NCBI GenBank assembly: GCA_958295915.1
Contig: OY282381.1
Coordinates: forward strand, 2,130,722-2,194,721
Direction: 5' to 3'
Length of the DNA: 64,000 nt
Source: an uncultured Caldilineaceae bacterium
GTDB lineage: Bacteria; Chloroflexota; Anaerolineae; Caldilineales; Caldilineaceae
This document shows positions 7,622 through 15,361 of this stretch, piece after piece. Every line of letters begins with the position of its first letter. Within the stretch, counting starts at the first letter, position 1. The notes below the pieces were generated by a model, which did not search any database, was not told where the DNA came from, and saw only the letters and a list, made by a program, of their open reading frames with translations. Position numbers and translations under genes: made by a program.

Positions 7622-9098
7622 ACGCTGCCGCGGGCATCCTCACGCGTCCCGCCGTCGCGCCCTACAGTGGCGCGCAAAACAACTCTATCGCGCCCCACAG
7701 TGGCGCGCAAAACAACTCTATCGCGCCCCACAGTGGCGCGCAAAACAACTCTTCACAACGCTTTTTCGCTCCTTTTATCTTTCCTGCCTGCTGTTGGGAC
7801 TGCTCCTGACAGCGATAGACGGCGTACAGGCAGCCCGCCTTTCCCAGTCGGAGCGGTCGTCATTCGTCCTGGTGTTGACATTCCGCGGGGCGGTGACGCC
7901 AGTGCTGCGACAGTATCTCGACACGGCCATCGAAGCCGCCCAAGTGGAAGGGGCCGAAGCGGTGATCCTGCGGTTGGACACCCCCGGAGGCAGTGTCGAT
8001 GTGACTAAACAGATCGTGCAGGATATGCTGGCCTCCGCAGTGCCGGTGGTTGTATATGTCGCGCCATCCGCGGCCCAAGCCGGCAGCGCCGGCACATTTA
8101 TCACACTGGCCGGGCATGTAGCGGCGATGGCCCCCGGCAGCAGTATCGGCGCGGCCAGCCCCGTCGGTAGCCAGGGGGAGGACATCGGGGATACGATGCA
8201 GGCGAAGGTCATCAATATTCTCAGCGCCGATATCGAAAATCTGGCCTCTCGCCGAGGCGAAAAAGCGGTGGAATGGGCTGTCGCCGCGGTGCAGGAGGCC
8301 GCCGCAGCCACCGCGACGCACGCGTTGGAATTGGGCGTCATCGACTTCATCGCCGAAGATGTACCGGACTTGCTGGATCAGATGGACGGTTTCGTCATCA
8401 CAGTTCAAGGCGAAGAACAGACGCTGCGCACCGCGGATGCGCGGTTTGTGCATCGGGAACTATCTCTATTGCAGGAGTTTTTGAACTTCATCAGCAATCC
8501 CAGCGTAGCCACCATTCTGCTAACCCTCGGCTCCATCGGTCTGATCGCCGAAATCTACAATCCGGGCGCATTGATTCCAGGCATGACCGGTCTGATCAGC
8601 CTCCTGTTGGGGCTGTATGCCCTAGGCCAGTTGGAGGCGAATTTCGCCGGTCTGGCACTGATCGGCTTAGCGCTCATTTTGCTGGTAGCCGAAGCGTTCA
8701 CGCCGGCCTTCGGCGCGCTGGCATTGGGCGGCACGGTCTCTTTCATCTTCGGCAGTGCGCTGCTCTTCGATGCGCCAGGGTTGGCTGTGCCGTGGCCGAC
8801 GATCATTTCTCTGGGCATAGGAATGGGTTCGTTCACCTTGTTCGTCGGCGGCAAGGTTCTGGTCGCCCAACGACTTCAAACGACCACCGGCGGCGAAGGG
8901 CTGATCGGCTCGTTGGCGACTGTGCGGATTCCCTTTGAGGAAAACGGAAAAGGCACTGTCCTGATCGCCGGCGAACTTTGGAACGCGCAGTTGCGCAGAC
9001 CGCCCTCCAGTGAGGCGCCGGCCCTGACGACCGCCGGCGAACAGGTAAAAGTGGAGGCCAGGGAGGGCTACACCCTTATCGTCAGCCTCCAGAAGTGA
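7614..9098 (+). CDS. NfeD-family membrane-bound serine protease (ClpP class) with repeat B in its N-terminus
   Basis: The layout is an N-terminal signal/anchor helix (about residues 54-73), a ClpP-like protease domain (about 80-280) and a C-terminal block of four to five membrane helices plus an NfeD OB domain (about 300-494). The likely catalytic Ser158 (AQAGSAG) and Lys198 (MQAKVIN) are 40 residues apart, as in archaeal PH1510 (Ser97/Lys138). These proteases cleave stomatin-type proteins. The ATG overlaps the recN stop by eight bases. Residues 17-46 are three tandem 11-residue units (LYRAPQWRAKQ) encoded by repeat B, which turn the signal n-region into a long basic tail. No ATG, GTG or TTG in frame lies between the repeats and the helix core, so the repeats are probably translated. 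Confidence 0.88.
   Translation: MYRRCRGHPHASRRRALQWRAKQLYRAPQWRAKQLYRAPQWRAKQLFTTLFRSFYLSCLLLGLLLTAIDGVQAARLSQSERSSFVLVLTFRGAVTPVLRQYLDTAIEAAQVEGAEAVILRLDTPGGSVDVTKQIVQDMLASAVPVVVYVAPSAAQAGSAGTFITLAGHVAAMAPGSSIGAASPVGSQGEDIGDTMQAKVINILSADIENLASRRGEKAVEWAVAAVQEAAAATATHALELGVIDFIAEDVPDLLDQMDGFVITVQGEEQTLRTADARFVHRELSLLQEFLNFISNPSVATILLTLGSIGLIAEIYNPGALIPGMTGLISLLLGLYALGQLEANFAGLALIGLALILLVAEAFTPAFGALALGGTVSFIFGSALLFDAPGLAVPWPTIISLGIGMGSFTLFVGGKVLVAQRLQTTTGGEGLIGSLATVRIPFEENGKGTVLIAGELWNAQLRRPPSSEAPALTTAGEQVKVEAREGYTLIVSLQK
7655..7753 (+). repeat. Three tandem 33-base units of repeat B
   Basis: Units at 7655-7687, 7688-7720 and 7721-7753 differ only at one or two bases (CTACAG against CCACAG, and the last unit's end). 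Each has arms CGCGCC/GGCGCG and tail CAAAACAACTC. The period is a multiple of three, so the reading frame is kept. Confidence 0.95.
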
Positions 9099-9171
9099 GG
9101 CGTAGTGACCGAAACTCCACAGTGTCGGCCGCTGATCTGGAAGCGCCCCTCTGTGGAATGTCGGCGAGTGA

Positions 9172-9786
9172 TCAGAGATCAGCCGAAGGGCACAGATCCG
9201 CCAAGGTACAGTGTACGCAGTCTGGCTTACGCGCAGCGCACACCTGCCGCCCGTGGAAAATCAATAGATGAGCAATGTCGATCCAATCATCCACGGAGAC
9301 AAGCGCCATCAGATCCTTCTCTATCTTTTGCGGGGTTTTCTGTTGCGTCAGGCCCAGCCGCTGGGAGAGCCGCTTCACATGGGTATCGACGACGATGCCA
9401 TCGGCCAGACCAAAACAGACACCGCGCACGACATTCGCGGTTTTGCGAGCCACGCCGGGCAGGCTGATCAGCTCATCCATCCCCTGCGGAACTTCGCCGC
9501 CGAACTGTTCACAGATCAGAGCGCTCGCCCCCTGAATACTCCTCGCTTTGTTACGGTAAAAACCGGTGGGGCGGATCAGCGCTTCCAGCTCTTCCCGATC
9601 GGCGGCAGCCATCTCCTCCGGCGTTGCAAACCGTGCGAACAGCGCCGGCGTCACCTGATTGACCCGTTTGTCTGTGCATTGGGCCGAGAGGATCGTCGCC
9701 ACCAGGAGTTGAAACGGGTTCTCGTGGTTCAGCGCGCAGTAGGCATCTGGATACGCGATTCGCAGGCGACGAATCAGTTCTGACAT
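9172..9786 (-). CDS. nth: Endonuclease III (DNA glycosylase/AP lyase)
   Basis: This base-excision repair enzyme removes oxidised pyrimidines and cuts the AP site. The helix-hairpin-helix LPGVARKTANVV carries catalytic Lys115, and VDTHV carries catalytic Asp134. The C-terminal 4Fe-4S loop is present with the right spacing (C-x6-C-x2-C-x5-C in CAARKPDCVHCTLADLC). The start MSELIRRL gives the usual length of 204 residues; the longer frame to 9933 only overlaps the upstream gene. Its ATG overlaps the stop of the phosphoribosyltransferase by one base (TGATG), so the two are coupled. Confidence 0.95.
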   Translation of the reverse strand: MSELIRRLRIAYPDAYCALNHENPFQLLVATILSAQCTDKRVNQVTPALFARFATPEEMAAADREELEALIRPTGFYRNKARSIQGASALICEQFGGEVPQGMDELISLPGVARKTANVVRGVCFGLADGIVVDTHVKRLSQRLGLTQQKTPQKIEKDLMALVSVDDWIDIAHLLIFHGRQVCAARKPDCVHCTLADLCPSADL

Positions 9787-10295
9787 CAGGAAAGCTCCGG
9801 CGCGCGCGGGCGGACCGACACCAGATCGTCTGAATCGTCGATGCGCTGCCACGGATAATATATCCAGTCCTCCGTCAGCGCGGCGTAATAGTCCGGTTTC
9901 TCGTCCTTGAAGAGGCTCTGACGCTGCTTCCAATGGAGTACTGTCGTCTCAGCGATGCCGCCAGCCCCCTGAACCCGACTTTTGACGGTAACGATCGTGC
10001 GTCCCCGATCCCAGATATTATCGACGACCAGGATCTTCTTGCCGTTGAGGAGCGGATCAGCCGGGAACTGCTGGAAGCGGGGCCAACTCATTTCCGCACG
10101 CACACCGAGCCCATGTTGAAAGAGAACCGACGCGGTCAGCACATCTTTCATTTTCAACGCTTCGGCAATCATTCCGCCAGGAACAATGCCGCCACGGGTG
10201 ATCAGCAGGAGAGCGTCGTACGGCGTATTGAGCTGCATCATGACTTTTGTGATCAGCTCTTCCACATCGTGCCAGGTTAAGTAAACTCTGCCCAT
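9786..10295 (-). CDS. Phosphoribosyltransferase (Gpt/xanthine-guanine type)
   Basis: A type I PRTase of 169 residues. The PRPP-binding loop reads ILVVDNIWDRGRT, a variant of the usual VDDxxxTGxT, and ITRGGIVPGGMIAEAL is the first-loop region. The C-terminal EDWIYYPWQ matches the tail of xanthine-guanine phosphoribosyltransferases, so purine base salvage is the likely job. GAGG lies six bases before the chosen ATG (MGRVYLTW); a frame extending to 10370 overlaps the next gene and is not needed. Base specificity is not provable here. Confidence 0.85.
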   Translation of the reverse strand: MGRVYLTWHDVEELITKVMMQLNTPYDALLLITRGGIVPGGMIAEALKMKDVLTASVLFQHGLGVRAEMSWPRFQQFPADPLLNGKKILVVDNIWDRGRTIVTVKSRVQGAGGIAETTVLHWKQRQSLFKDEKPDYYAALTEDWIYYPWQRIDDSDDLVSVRPRAPELS

Positions 10296-10314
10296 CTGTG
10301 CCTCGACTTTTCCA

Positions 10315-12486
10315 CTACGGATCCGAAATCCCTGCTGAAGGGGCAGCCGCGACGCCGGAAAATATGCCAAACACCGCGCTGGCCGCGCCTGTATCCGCGC
10401 GATGATGGCGCGCAGATACCTCTACGACTGTGGCTTGGCCCTGCACGACGTTCACCGTTGTCGGCGGGTCGGAAATATGATACGCGCCTCTGCTCGAAAG
10501 AGGCGCGTTGTACAGGTATGTATGCGCGCCACTGTTGGGCGCGACATGCGCTGGCAGCGCAAAGCGCAATGAATACGCGCCGGGGCGCAGATCAAAGAAA
10601 CGAAAATCGCCCAGCGCATCGCTCTCCACCTGGGCGACCACCGCGCCGGCGCTGTTCACGAGTTCGACCCGCGCATTTGCAATCTGCGCATTGCCTGCGA
10701 TCCAGCCGCTTCCCCCAGGTCGTAGCGTCAACACCAGCGGATCGTGATCGCTGGACCCAAAGACCGTCTCCGGGTTCGGCTGCCGCGCAACGGGAAAATC
10801 GGCGTTGATGCGCACAATATCCACAGCGCCGAAATGGGGCAGCATCCCCGGCGACAGCAGCAGATGATCCAGCGCCTGACCGACTCCGTTAGAGTTGTAG
10901 GTGTAGCGATCCTGGGGCGGAAGCGCGTCAAAGGCATGGAATAGAGCCGGACGCGTGCCATTTTGCAGGGCCAGCACCGGTTCGCTGGCATAGAAATCGT
11001 TCAGGTCGCCCAGCACGACGACGTGCGCCTCGGGGTCCGCATCCAAACGCATCTGCACAATCGAGGCCACATGCTCCGCCTGCAATGTCCGATGCACGAC
11101 GTTCGCCGATTCATCACCGAGCTTGCTTTCCCAGTGATTGACGACAACTGTCAGCGGATAGTCATCTCCCCAGGGGCCGCGCACAAGCAGATCCGCCACC
11201 AGAGGCGGACGGCTGAAGAGCGGAAACTGGCGCGCCGGGCACCGCCCAGGGATCAGCCGCACGCTGAAGCTGAAGCGAGTGCAGCCCTGATCGATGCGCG
11301 CGTCTTTTATCGTCACCCGGTCGGTGCGCACAAGCAGGCTGTTCGTCAGAGGAAACGCCGGATTGGCGCTGCCAGGGCCAGCAAACCCGATAGCCGTGTA
11401 GTCCAAGCCCTTGACATCAGCCAAAACTCGGGCCAGATTTTCGGCATCGTCCGGTGTACCGGTCTCCTGCAATCCAATGATTTCACAGCTATGCAGACCA
11501 TCAGCGATGGCTGTCGCCCGCTTGCGCAGTGCCGCCATGTAGACCGCCGCGTCTGTCAACTGATTCAGTCCCTGGCCCAGCCCCAGCACATTGAAGGAGC
11601 AAACCCGGAAAGCCGCCGCGTCCGGTTGGAGCGTCTGCTCCGCGACAGCATTGCGAGAACTCACCTCGATCTCCTGCCCCGGCAACAGTAGGAGCAGATA
11701 TTTACCGAAATTGAAGTCGATGATCGCCTGCACCGACGTGCCCGGTCGCCGCGAGCGTACTTGTACCCGATCGCCCCAGGCCACATCCGGCAGTTCAGCG
11801 CCCAACCCATTGCTCAGAAAGATCAATCCAGCGGCATCGGCCAGATTGGTTTGAAAGACCCGCCCGCCGCGCACGAAGGGCAGCGATTGGGTAGCGATGA
11901 GCGCAATCTCGACACCGCCATTGCGGAATCGCTTCGTCGGCCCTTGTACGACGCCCCGCAATTCCTCAAAAGCGACGAGCATACCCTCGAACGGCTCCAG
12001 GAGAGATGCTGGAGCGAGATTGGGCACAGGCAGGGGAGCCGACGCCGCGGACAGCTTGCCCTCGCCACACAACTCGGTGGGAATCGTCTCGATGGCCCGC
12101 GCCCAGCTTAGCTCCGTCTTTTCATAATACTCGGACACTTCAGCGGCGCGCACGAGAACGCAATCTCCCGCATGCACCCTTGGGGCCGAAGATGTGTAGA
12201 CGAAAATACCGTCACTGGTCTCCAGGTTGTCATCGCCGGTCGGGTCCTGCAGATAAAACCCGTTCGTCTGAACGCCGCTCACCAATCCGAGCGTCGAAAC
12301 CCGTTGCAGGGACAGGGGCGTACTCGGCCCGTCTCCTTGAATGACGTAAATGGGGGTCAAATTGTCCGGCAAAGCAAAGGGCGCGGGCGCAGCCGCGACA
12401 GGGCAAACCGTCAGCCCCAACGCGTTTGCCAACAGCAGGACGACCAGCAGCCGGCGGCGGACTTGACGCGCAAAACGAGATGTCAT
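10315..12486 (-). CDS. Secreted endonuclease/exonuclease/phosphatase-family nuclease with C-terminal Cna/carboxypeptidase-like domain
   Basis: The 723-residue protein starts with a signal peptide (about residues 1-33, ending PVAAAPA). An OB-fold YhcR-like segment follows (about 45-270), then an EEP domain (about 295-595) with FNVLGLG, the catalytic Glu in IGLQETG, GDLNDFYASEP and SSDHDPLVL, which supply metal and phosphate ligands. A small beta-sandwich (GWIAGNAQIANARVELVNSAG, about 600-670) follows. It resembles extracellular nucleases (ExeM/NucH type) that scavenge DNA. Between the beta-sandwich and the C-terminus, repeats B and A lie side by side in frame, encoding AHVAPNSGAHTYLYN and then [10 protein letters not shown]. 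It is minus-strand and 19 bases upstream of the phosphoribosyltransferase start. Confidence 0.87.
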   Translation of the reverse strand: MTSRFARQVRRRLLVVLLLANALGLTVCPVAAAPAPFALPDNLTPIYVIQGDGPSTPLSLQRVSTLGLVSGVQTNGFYLQDPTGDDNLETSDGIFVYTSSAPRVHAGDCVLVRAAEVSEYYEKTELSWARAIETIPTELCGEGKLSAASAPLPVPNLAPASLLEPFEGMLVAFEELRGVVQGPTKRFRNGGVEIALIATQSLPFVRGGRVFQTNLADAAGLIFLSNGLGAELPDVAWGDRVQVRSRRPGTSVQAIIDFNFGKYLLLLLPGQEIEVSSRNAVAEQTLQPDAAAFRVCSFNVLGLGQGLNQLTDAAVYMAALRKRATAIADGLHSCEIIGLQETGTPDDAENLARVLADVKGLDYTAIGFAGPGSANPAFPLTNSLLVRTDRVTIKDARIDQGCTRFSFSVRLIPGRCPARQFPLFSRPPLVADLLVRGPWGDDYPLTVVVNHWESKLGDESANVVHRTLQAEHVASIVQMRLDADPEAHVVVLGDLNDFYASEPVLALQNGTRPALFHAFDALPPQDRYTYNSNGVGQALDHLLLSPGMLPHFGAVDIVRINADFPVARQPNPETVFGSSDHDPLVLTLRPGGSGWIAGNAQIANARVELVNSAGAVVAQVESDALGDFRFFDLRPGAYSLRFALPAHVAPNSGAHTYLYNAPLSSRGAYHISDPPTTVNVVQGQATVVEVSARHHRADTGAASAVFGIFSGVAAAPSAGISDP
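10484..10506 (+). repeat. Repeat A copy 2, inside the secreted nuclease gene
   Basis: Perfect arms GCGCCTCT/AGAGGCGC with loop GCTCGAA. Read by the gene on the minus strand it gives [10 protein letters not shown]. Confidence 0.92.
10524..10543 (-). repeat. Repeat B copy (short), inside the secreted nuclease gene
   Basis: GCGCGCC ACTGTT GGGCGCGA matches the reverse complement of repeat B without its A-rich tail. It lies 17 bases from repeat A copy 2, the closest pairing of both families in the window. It contributes HVAPNSGA to the protein. Confidence 0.65.
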
Positions 12487-12518
12487 GACGCAAAGAAGAT
12501 CTGGATAACATTATCATT

Positions 12519-12558
12519 TAGTGGTTAGTGCCGTTTCTGGTCACTGATCACTGCGGTT
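12519..12558 (+). repeat. Repeat C copy
   Basis: Imperfect palindrome of the pattern TAGTGGTTAGTGCCG ... CACTGATCACTGCGG. Related copies sit in other intergenic spaces at 12813, 15307, 31893 and 42936. Confidence 0.6.
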
Positions 12559-12812
12559 TTCGCCCCAACATCCCCGACGATCGCAAAGCGGGGACGCCCT
12601 CTGGGCCACCCAGCATCGAGGCCAGATTTCTCGGGACGAACCTTTCTGTCTATCTGTTATACTATCATAGCATATCGTAGACTGCGGGCAAATACAGGAA
12701 GGGTCTTCTCCCAGGCGCCATTCTTTGCCGCCGCTCTGTCTTCGGCGTAATATGGCCGGTGCATCCCCAAGATGGGGGTAGGGTCATAGATCAGTTGCCA
12801 GGAGTCAGTTTC

Positions 12813-12852
12813 TAGTGGCCAATGCCGTTATGGCCACTAACCACTGCAGTTG
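12813..12852 (+). repeat. Repeat C copy
   Basis: TAGTGGCCAATGCCG ... GGCCACTAACCACTGCAGTT; both arms are recognisable. Confidence 0.6.
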
Positions 12853-12866
12853 TGCCTGCCCACCCT

Positions 12867-12894
12867 GGGCAACCACAAGGGTTGCCCCTACGAA
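12867..12894 (-). repeat. Repeat F hairpin
   Basis: GGGCAACC and GGTTGCCC pair around ACAAG, followed by CCTACGAA. The reverse complement (TTCGTAGGGGCAA...) recurs at 60491. A similar GTAGGGACAGGCC...GGCC-type hairpin lies near 59648. Confidence 0.65.
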
Positions 12895-13115
12895 ATTCAG
12901 CCCTGCTGGTTACGCAATACGTAACCGGATACCCTCATTGCGCGCGTCTGTTCAGAACAGATTTACACGGAAGCAGATCAGGAGTACAATAGAGTCACCA
13001 CTGAATACGGGCGCTGAAGCGCGCCCTTGTAAGAGAGTGACAAATTTGATTCAGGACAGCGACGTAGAAACAGAAGAACGACAGCCGGCAAAGATAGCGG
13101 GAGAAGAGGTCGAAT

Positions 13116-13138
13116 GCGCCTCTGCTCGAAAGAGGCGC
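13116..13138 (+). repeat. Repeat A copy 3, just upstream of the phosphatase start
   Basis: Perfect arms and loop GCTCGAA. It ends 21 bases before the ATG at 13160. If translation begins further upstream it would be in frame as ECASARKRR. Confidence 0.92.
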
Positions 13139-13159
13139 GTTAACGACGCATCTCCGCGC

Positions 13160-13849
13160 ATGACATTTCTCTTTTTGATTCGTCACGGCGCAAACGATTG
13201 GACAGAGCGGGGCGCACTGGCCGGGCGTACGCCTTGCGTGTCTCTGAATGAGACGGGTCGGGCACAGGCCCAGGACATTGCCGAACGCCTGAATGCGCAG
13301 CCGATTACCGCGATCTACTCCAGCCCGCTGTTGCGCTGCATCGAGACGGCCCAGCCTCTGGCCACAGCGTTGAACCTGCCGGTGCGTGTCGAGCCGGGTA
13401 TTCTGGAGGTCGATTACGGCGACTGGCGCGGGGGTGAATTGAAGGAACTGAGCAAACGACCGGAGTGGCAACTGGTGCAACTGTTCCCCGGCGGGTTTCG
13501 CTTCCCGAGGGGCGAAACCTTGCGAGAGGTGCAGAGTCGAGTCATTATGACACTGGAGCGGATCCGTACAGAGCACGAAGGGGAAGCGGTTGCCGTATAC
13601 GCCCATGGTGACGTATTGCGCACGAGTCTGGCATACTATCTGGGCACGCCACTGGATCTGTTCCAGCGCATCCAGATCAGCACCGCATCTGTGAGCCTTG
13701 TAGCGTTTCATCGCTTGGGGCCGCGCATTGTAGGCATGAACGACATCGGCGGTTTTCCTGTCGTAAAGTGGGACGAGCAAAAGCGCAAGTCGGATAACGA
13801 GAGACCGGACAAGGCCGCAAAAGAGCCGAGACAGAAAGTTTCAGTCTGA
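13160..13849 (+). CDS. Histidine phosphatase family protein (MSMEG_4193-like phosphatase)
   Basis: The fold is a phosphoglycerate-mutase-type histidine phosphatase. LIRHGANDWTERG carries the nucleophile His, SSPLLRCIETAQ the second substrate Arg, GDWRGGELKEL the acid Glu region, and YAHGDVLR the second catalytic His. The start is placed at the ATG that begins MTFLFLIRHG; the upstream frame is open and includes repeat A, so an extended form is possible. No good ribosome-binding site precedes 13160. It heads a conserved three-gene set with DUF3090 and SCO1664-type genes, known from Actinobacteria and Chloroflexota. A basic tail of about 30 residues follows the domain. Confidence 0.87.
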   Translation: MTFLFLIRHGANDWTERGALAGRTPCVSLNETGRAQAQDIAERLNAQPITAIYSSPLLRCIETAQPLATALNLPVRVEPGILEVDYGDWRGGELKELSKRPEWQLVQLFPGGFRFPRGETLREVQSRVIMTLERIRTEHEGEAVAVYAHGDVLRTSLAYYLGTPLDLFQRIQISTASVSLVAFHRLGPRIVGMNDIGGFPVVKWDEQKRKSDNERPDKAAKEPRQKVSV

Positions 13850-13859
13850 GAATTGCAGT

Positions 13860-14399
13860 ATGGCATCACAGTTTACCTTCGACTTCAATCCTGTAAGCGC
13901 AATCGTTGCCGATGCTGTCGGACGCCCCGGTCAGCGCACATTCTTTTTGCAGGCGCGCCAGGGCAGCCATATGGCCAGTCTGATTATAGAAAAGCAACAG
14001 GTGGCAGCTTTGGCGGCGTCGATTCTGCAACTATTGGAAGAGCTGGAAAGAGAACACCCGCGCCTGCCCGCGGTAGATGAAAGCATCTCTGTCCCGCATC
14101 TGCAGGAACCGTTGGATCCGACCTTCCGCGTCGGCCAATTGGGCCTGGGATACGATGAAAGACAGGACCTGATGGTGTTGATCGCGCAGGCCGTGCCGGA
14201 AGTTGGCGACGAACAGCAGGACGATCTACAGAAGGCTCGCTTTTACGCGACCCGGGAGCAGATGCGCGCCCTGAGTGAACATGCCCTGGCGGTTGTCGCC
14301 GCCGGCAGGCCAGACTGCCCTTTGTGCGGACAGCCCATCGAGCCGGAAGGTCACTTCTGCCCGCGCACGAACGGTCACGCATTCCCGCTGTCTTTGTAG
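13860..14399 (+). CDS. DUF3090 family protein
   Basis: The 179-residue protein aligns by eye with DUF3090 along its length ([29 protein letters not shown] near the N-terminus). At the C-terminus, [21 protein letters not shown] has three Cys and a His that could bind zinc. Function is unknown; in Actinobacteria the family is encoded next to a histidine phosphatase and an SCO1664-type kinase-like protein, and the same order is seen here. The start ATG lies ten bases after the phosphatase stop. Confidence 0.9.
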   Translation: MASQFTFDFNPVSAIVADAVGRPGQRTFFLQARQGSHMASLIIEKQQVAALAASILQLLEELEREHPRLPAVDESISVPHLQEPLDPTFRVGQLGLGYDERQDLMVLIAQAVPEVGDEQQDDLQKARFYATREQMRALSEHALAVVAAGRPDCPLCGQPIEPEGHFCPRTNGHAFPLSL

Positions 14400-14408
14400 T
14401 GTTGCAAT

Positions 14409-14431
14409 GCGCCTCTGCTCGAAAGAGGCGC
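14409..14431 (+). repeat. Repeat A copy 4 (intergenic)
   Basis: Perfect core. It lies in the 85-base spacer between the DUF3090 and SCO1664-type genes, with the usual left flank GTTGCAAT. Confidence 0.92.
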
Positions 14432-14484
14432 GGTGGAGCCTCTATTGCTGGCCAGAAAGTAGTGACGGGAAGCGGGAAACGTTC

Positions 14485-15294
14485 ATGCCAGACGCTGATA
14501 AGACGGCCGAACCACAGCGGCATAAGACAACAAACAACAGTGACATCTTACCAAGCCTGCTCACTATCTCTGCCGACGAACAGATAGTGCGCGCCCTGAC
14601 AGAAGGTGAAATCGAAGAGAAAGGCTTGCTGCCATACAGCTCCAACTACACATTCCTGACAATCATTCATCACCACAGGCAGGAGATCCCCGCGGTCTAC
14701 AAACCCCGACGCGGTGAGAATCCTCTTTGGGATTTTCCGCCAGGCACTCTCTGTCAGCGAGAGACAGCCGCCTTTGAGGTCAGTCAGGCGCTGGGCTGGG
14801 CGATCGTGCCGCCGACAGTGCTGCGGGACGGGCCACGGGGGCTGGGAAGCATCCAGTTTTTTATTCACTGCGACCCGAATATCCACTACTTCAATATGCG
14901 CGAAGATGCCCGCTATGCCCCGGCCTTGCGCCGGCTTACGCTCTTTGACTATCTGATCAACAATGCTGATCGCAAGGCCGGCCACTGCTTGTATGGCTAC
15001 GATGAGCGTATGTGGGCCATCGATCACGGCATCTGCTTTCATCAGGAATACAAGTTGCGCACAGTGATTTGGGAGTTCGGTGGTGAACCGATCGAAGAGG
15101 AGCTGCTCGCCGATCTGGAGTCGTTACAGGATGGGCTGGAACAGCTCGCCAGCCCCTTGCAGAAAGCCCTGAATGAGCTTCTCAGCGTCCCGGAACAGAA
15201 GGCCCTTTGCCGTCGTATTGTCAATCTACTCAGCGCTCGTCATTATCCGTTGCCGCTCGCTCACCAGCGCAACTATCCCTGGCCGCCCATCTAA
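14485..15294 (+). CDS. SCO1664 family protein (PI3/4-kinase-like fold)
   Basis: 269 residues from the ATG at 14485 (GGGAA nearby); an upstream open frame is only the repeat and the preceding gene. Kinase-like marks are [16 protein letters not shown] (nucleotide-binding Lys), [17 protein letters not shown] (catalytic loop, Asp-Arg-Lys) and AIDHGICFH (metal-binding Asp). It is the third member of the phosphatase - DUF3090 - SCO1664 set. Substrate unknown. The paired phosphatase and kinase-like folds suggest a phosphorylation cycle on a shared substrate, which is inference. Confidence 0.88.
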   Translation: MPDADKTAEPQRHKTTNNSDILPSLLTISADEQIVRALTEGEIEEKGLLPYSSNYTFLTIIHHHRQEIPAVYKPRRGENPLWDFPPGTLCQRETAAFEVSQALGWAIVPPTVLRDGPRGLGSIQFFIHCDPNIHYFNMREDARYAPALRRLTLFDYLINNADRKAGHCLYGYDERMWAIDHGICFHQEYKLRTVIWEFGGEPIEEELLADLESLQDGLEQLASPLQKALNELLSVPEQKALCRRIVNLLSARHYPLPLAHQRNYPWPPI

Positions 15295-15306
15295 ACTGCA
15301 GTTTCT

Positions 15307-15345
15307 TGTGGTCGGTGTCGTTACTGGCAACTAGCCATTGCAGTT
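15307..15345 (+). repeat. Repeat C copy
   Basis: GTGGTCGGTGTCG TTAC TGGCAACTAGCCATTGC. It ends just before the AGGAG of the next gene, whose start must therefore lie downstream of the repeat. Confidence 0.6.
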
Positions 15346-15361
15346 AGCGCAGGAGTTCCCA

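Larger units (their letters stand above)
12487..13159. other. Intergenic region rich in repeats C and F, no gene seen
   Basis: Divergent spacer between the secreted nuclease and the phosphatase. It holds two copies of repeat C (12519-12558, 12813-12852), a repeat F hairpin (12867-12894), an AT-rich stretch near 12655-12680 with TATACT/TATAAC boxes on both strands, and repeat A copy 3. The reading frame just before 13160 is open back to 12815 and its last 40 codons look acidic and hydrophilic, so a longer phosphatase N-terminus cannot be excluded. Confidence 0.6.

Noticed and set aside
7655..7753. Short tandem repeats that could be taken for a CRISPR array
   Set aside because: The 33-base units are directly adjacent without spacers, lie in a coding frame and match the dispersed repeat B; no cas genes are present.
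9105..9467. Plus-strand open frame of about 120 codons
   Set aside because: It lies antisense over endonuclease III, whose catalytic and iron-sulfur motifs are intact.
9787..9933. Longer N-terminus for endonuclease III
   Set aside because: It overlaps the phosphoribosyltransferase gene, and the ATG at 9786 gives the usual family start with a coupled TGATG junction.
14275..14484. Longer N-terminus for the SCO1664-type protein
   Set aside because: The extra codons overlap the DUF3090 gene and repeat A; the family begins near the ATG at 14485.
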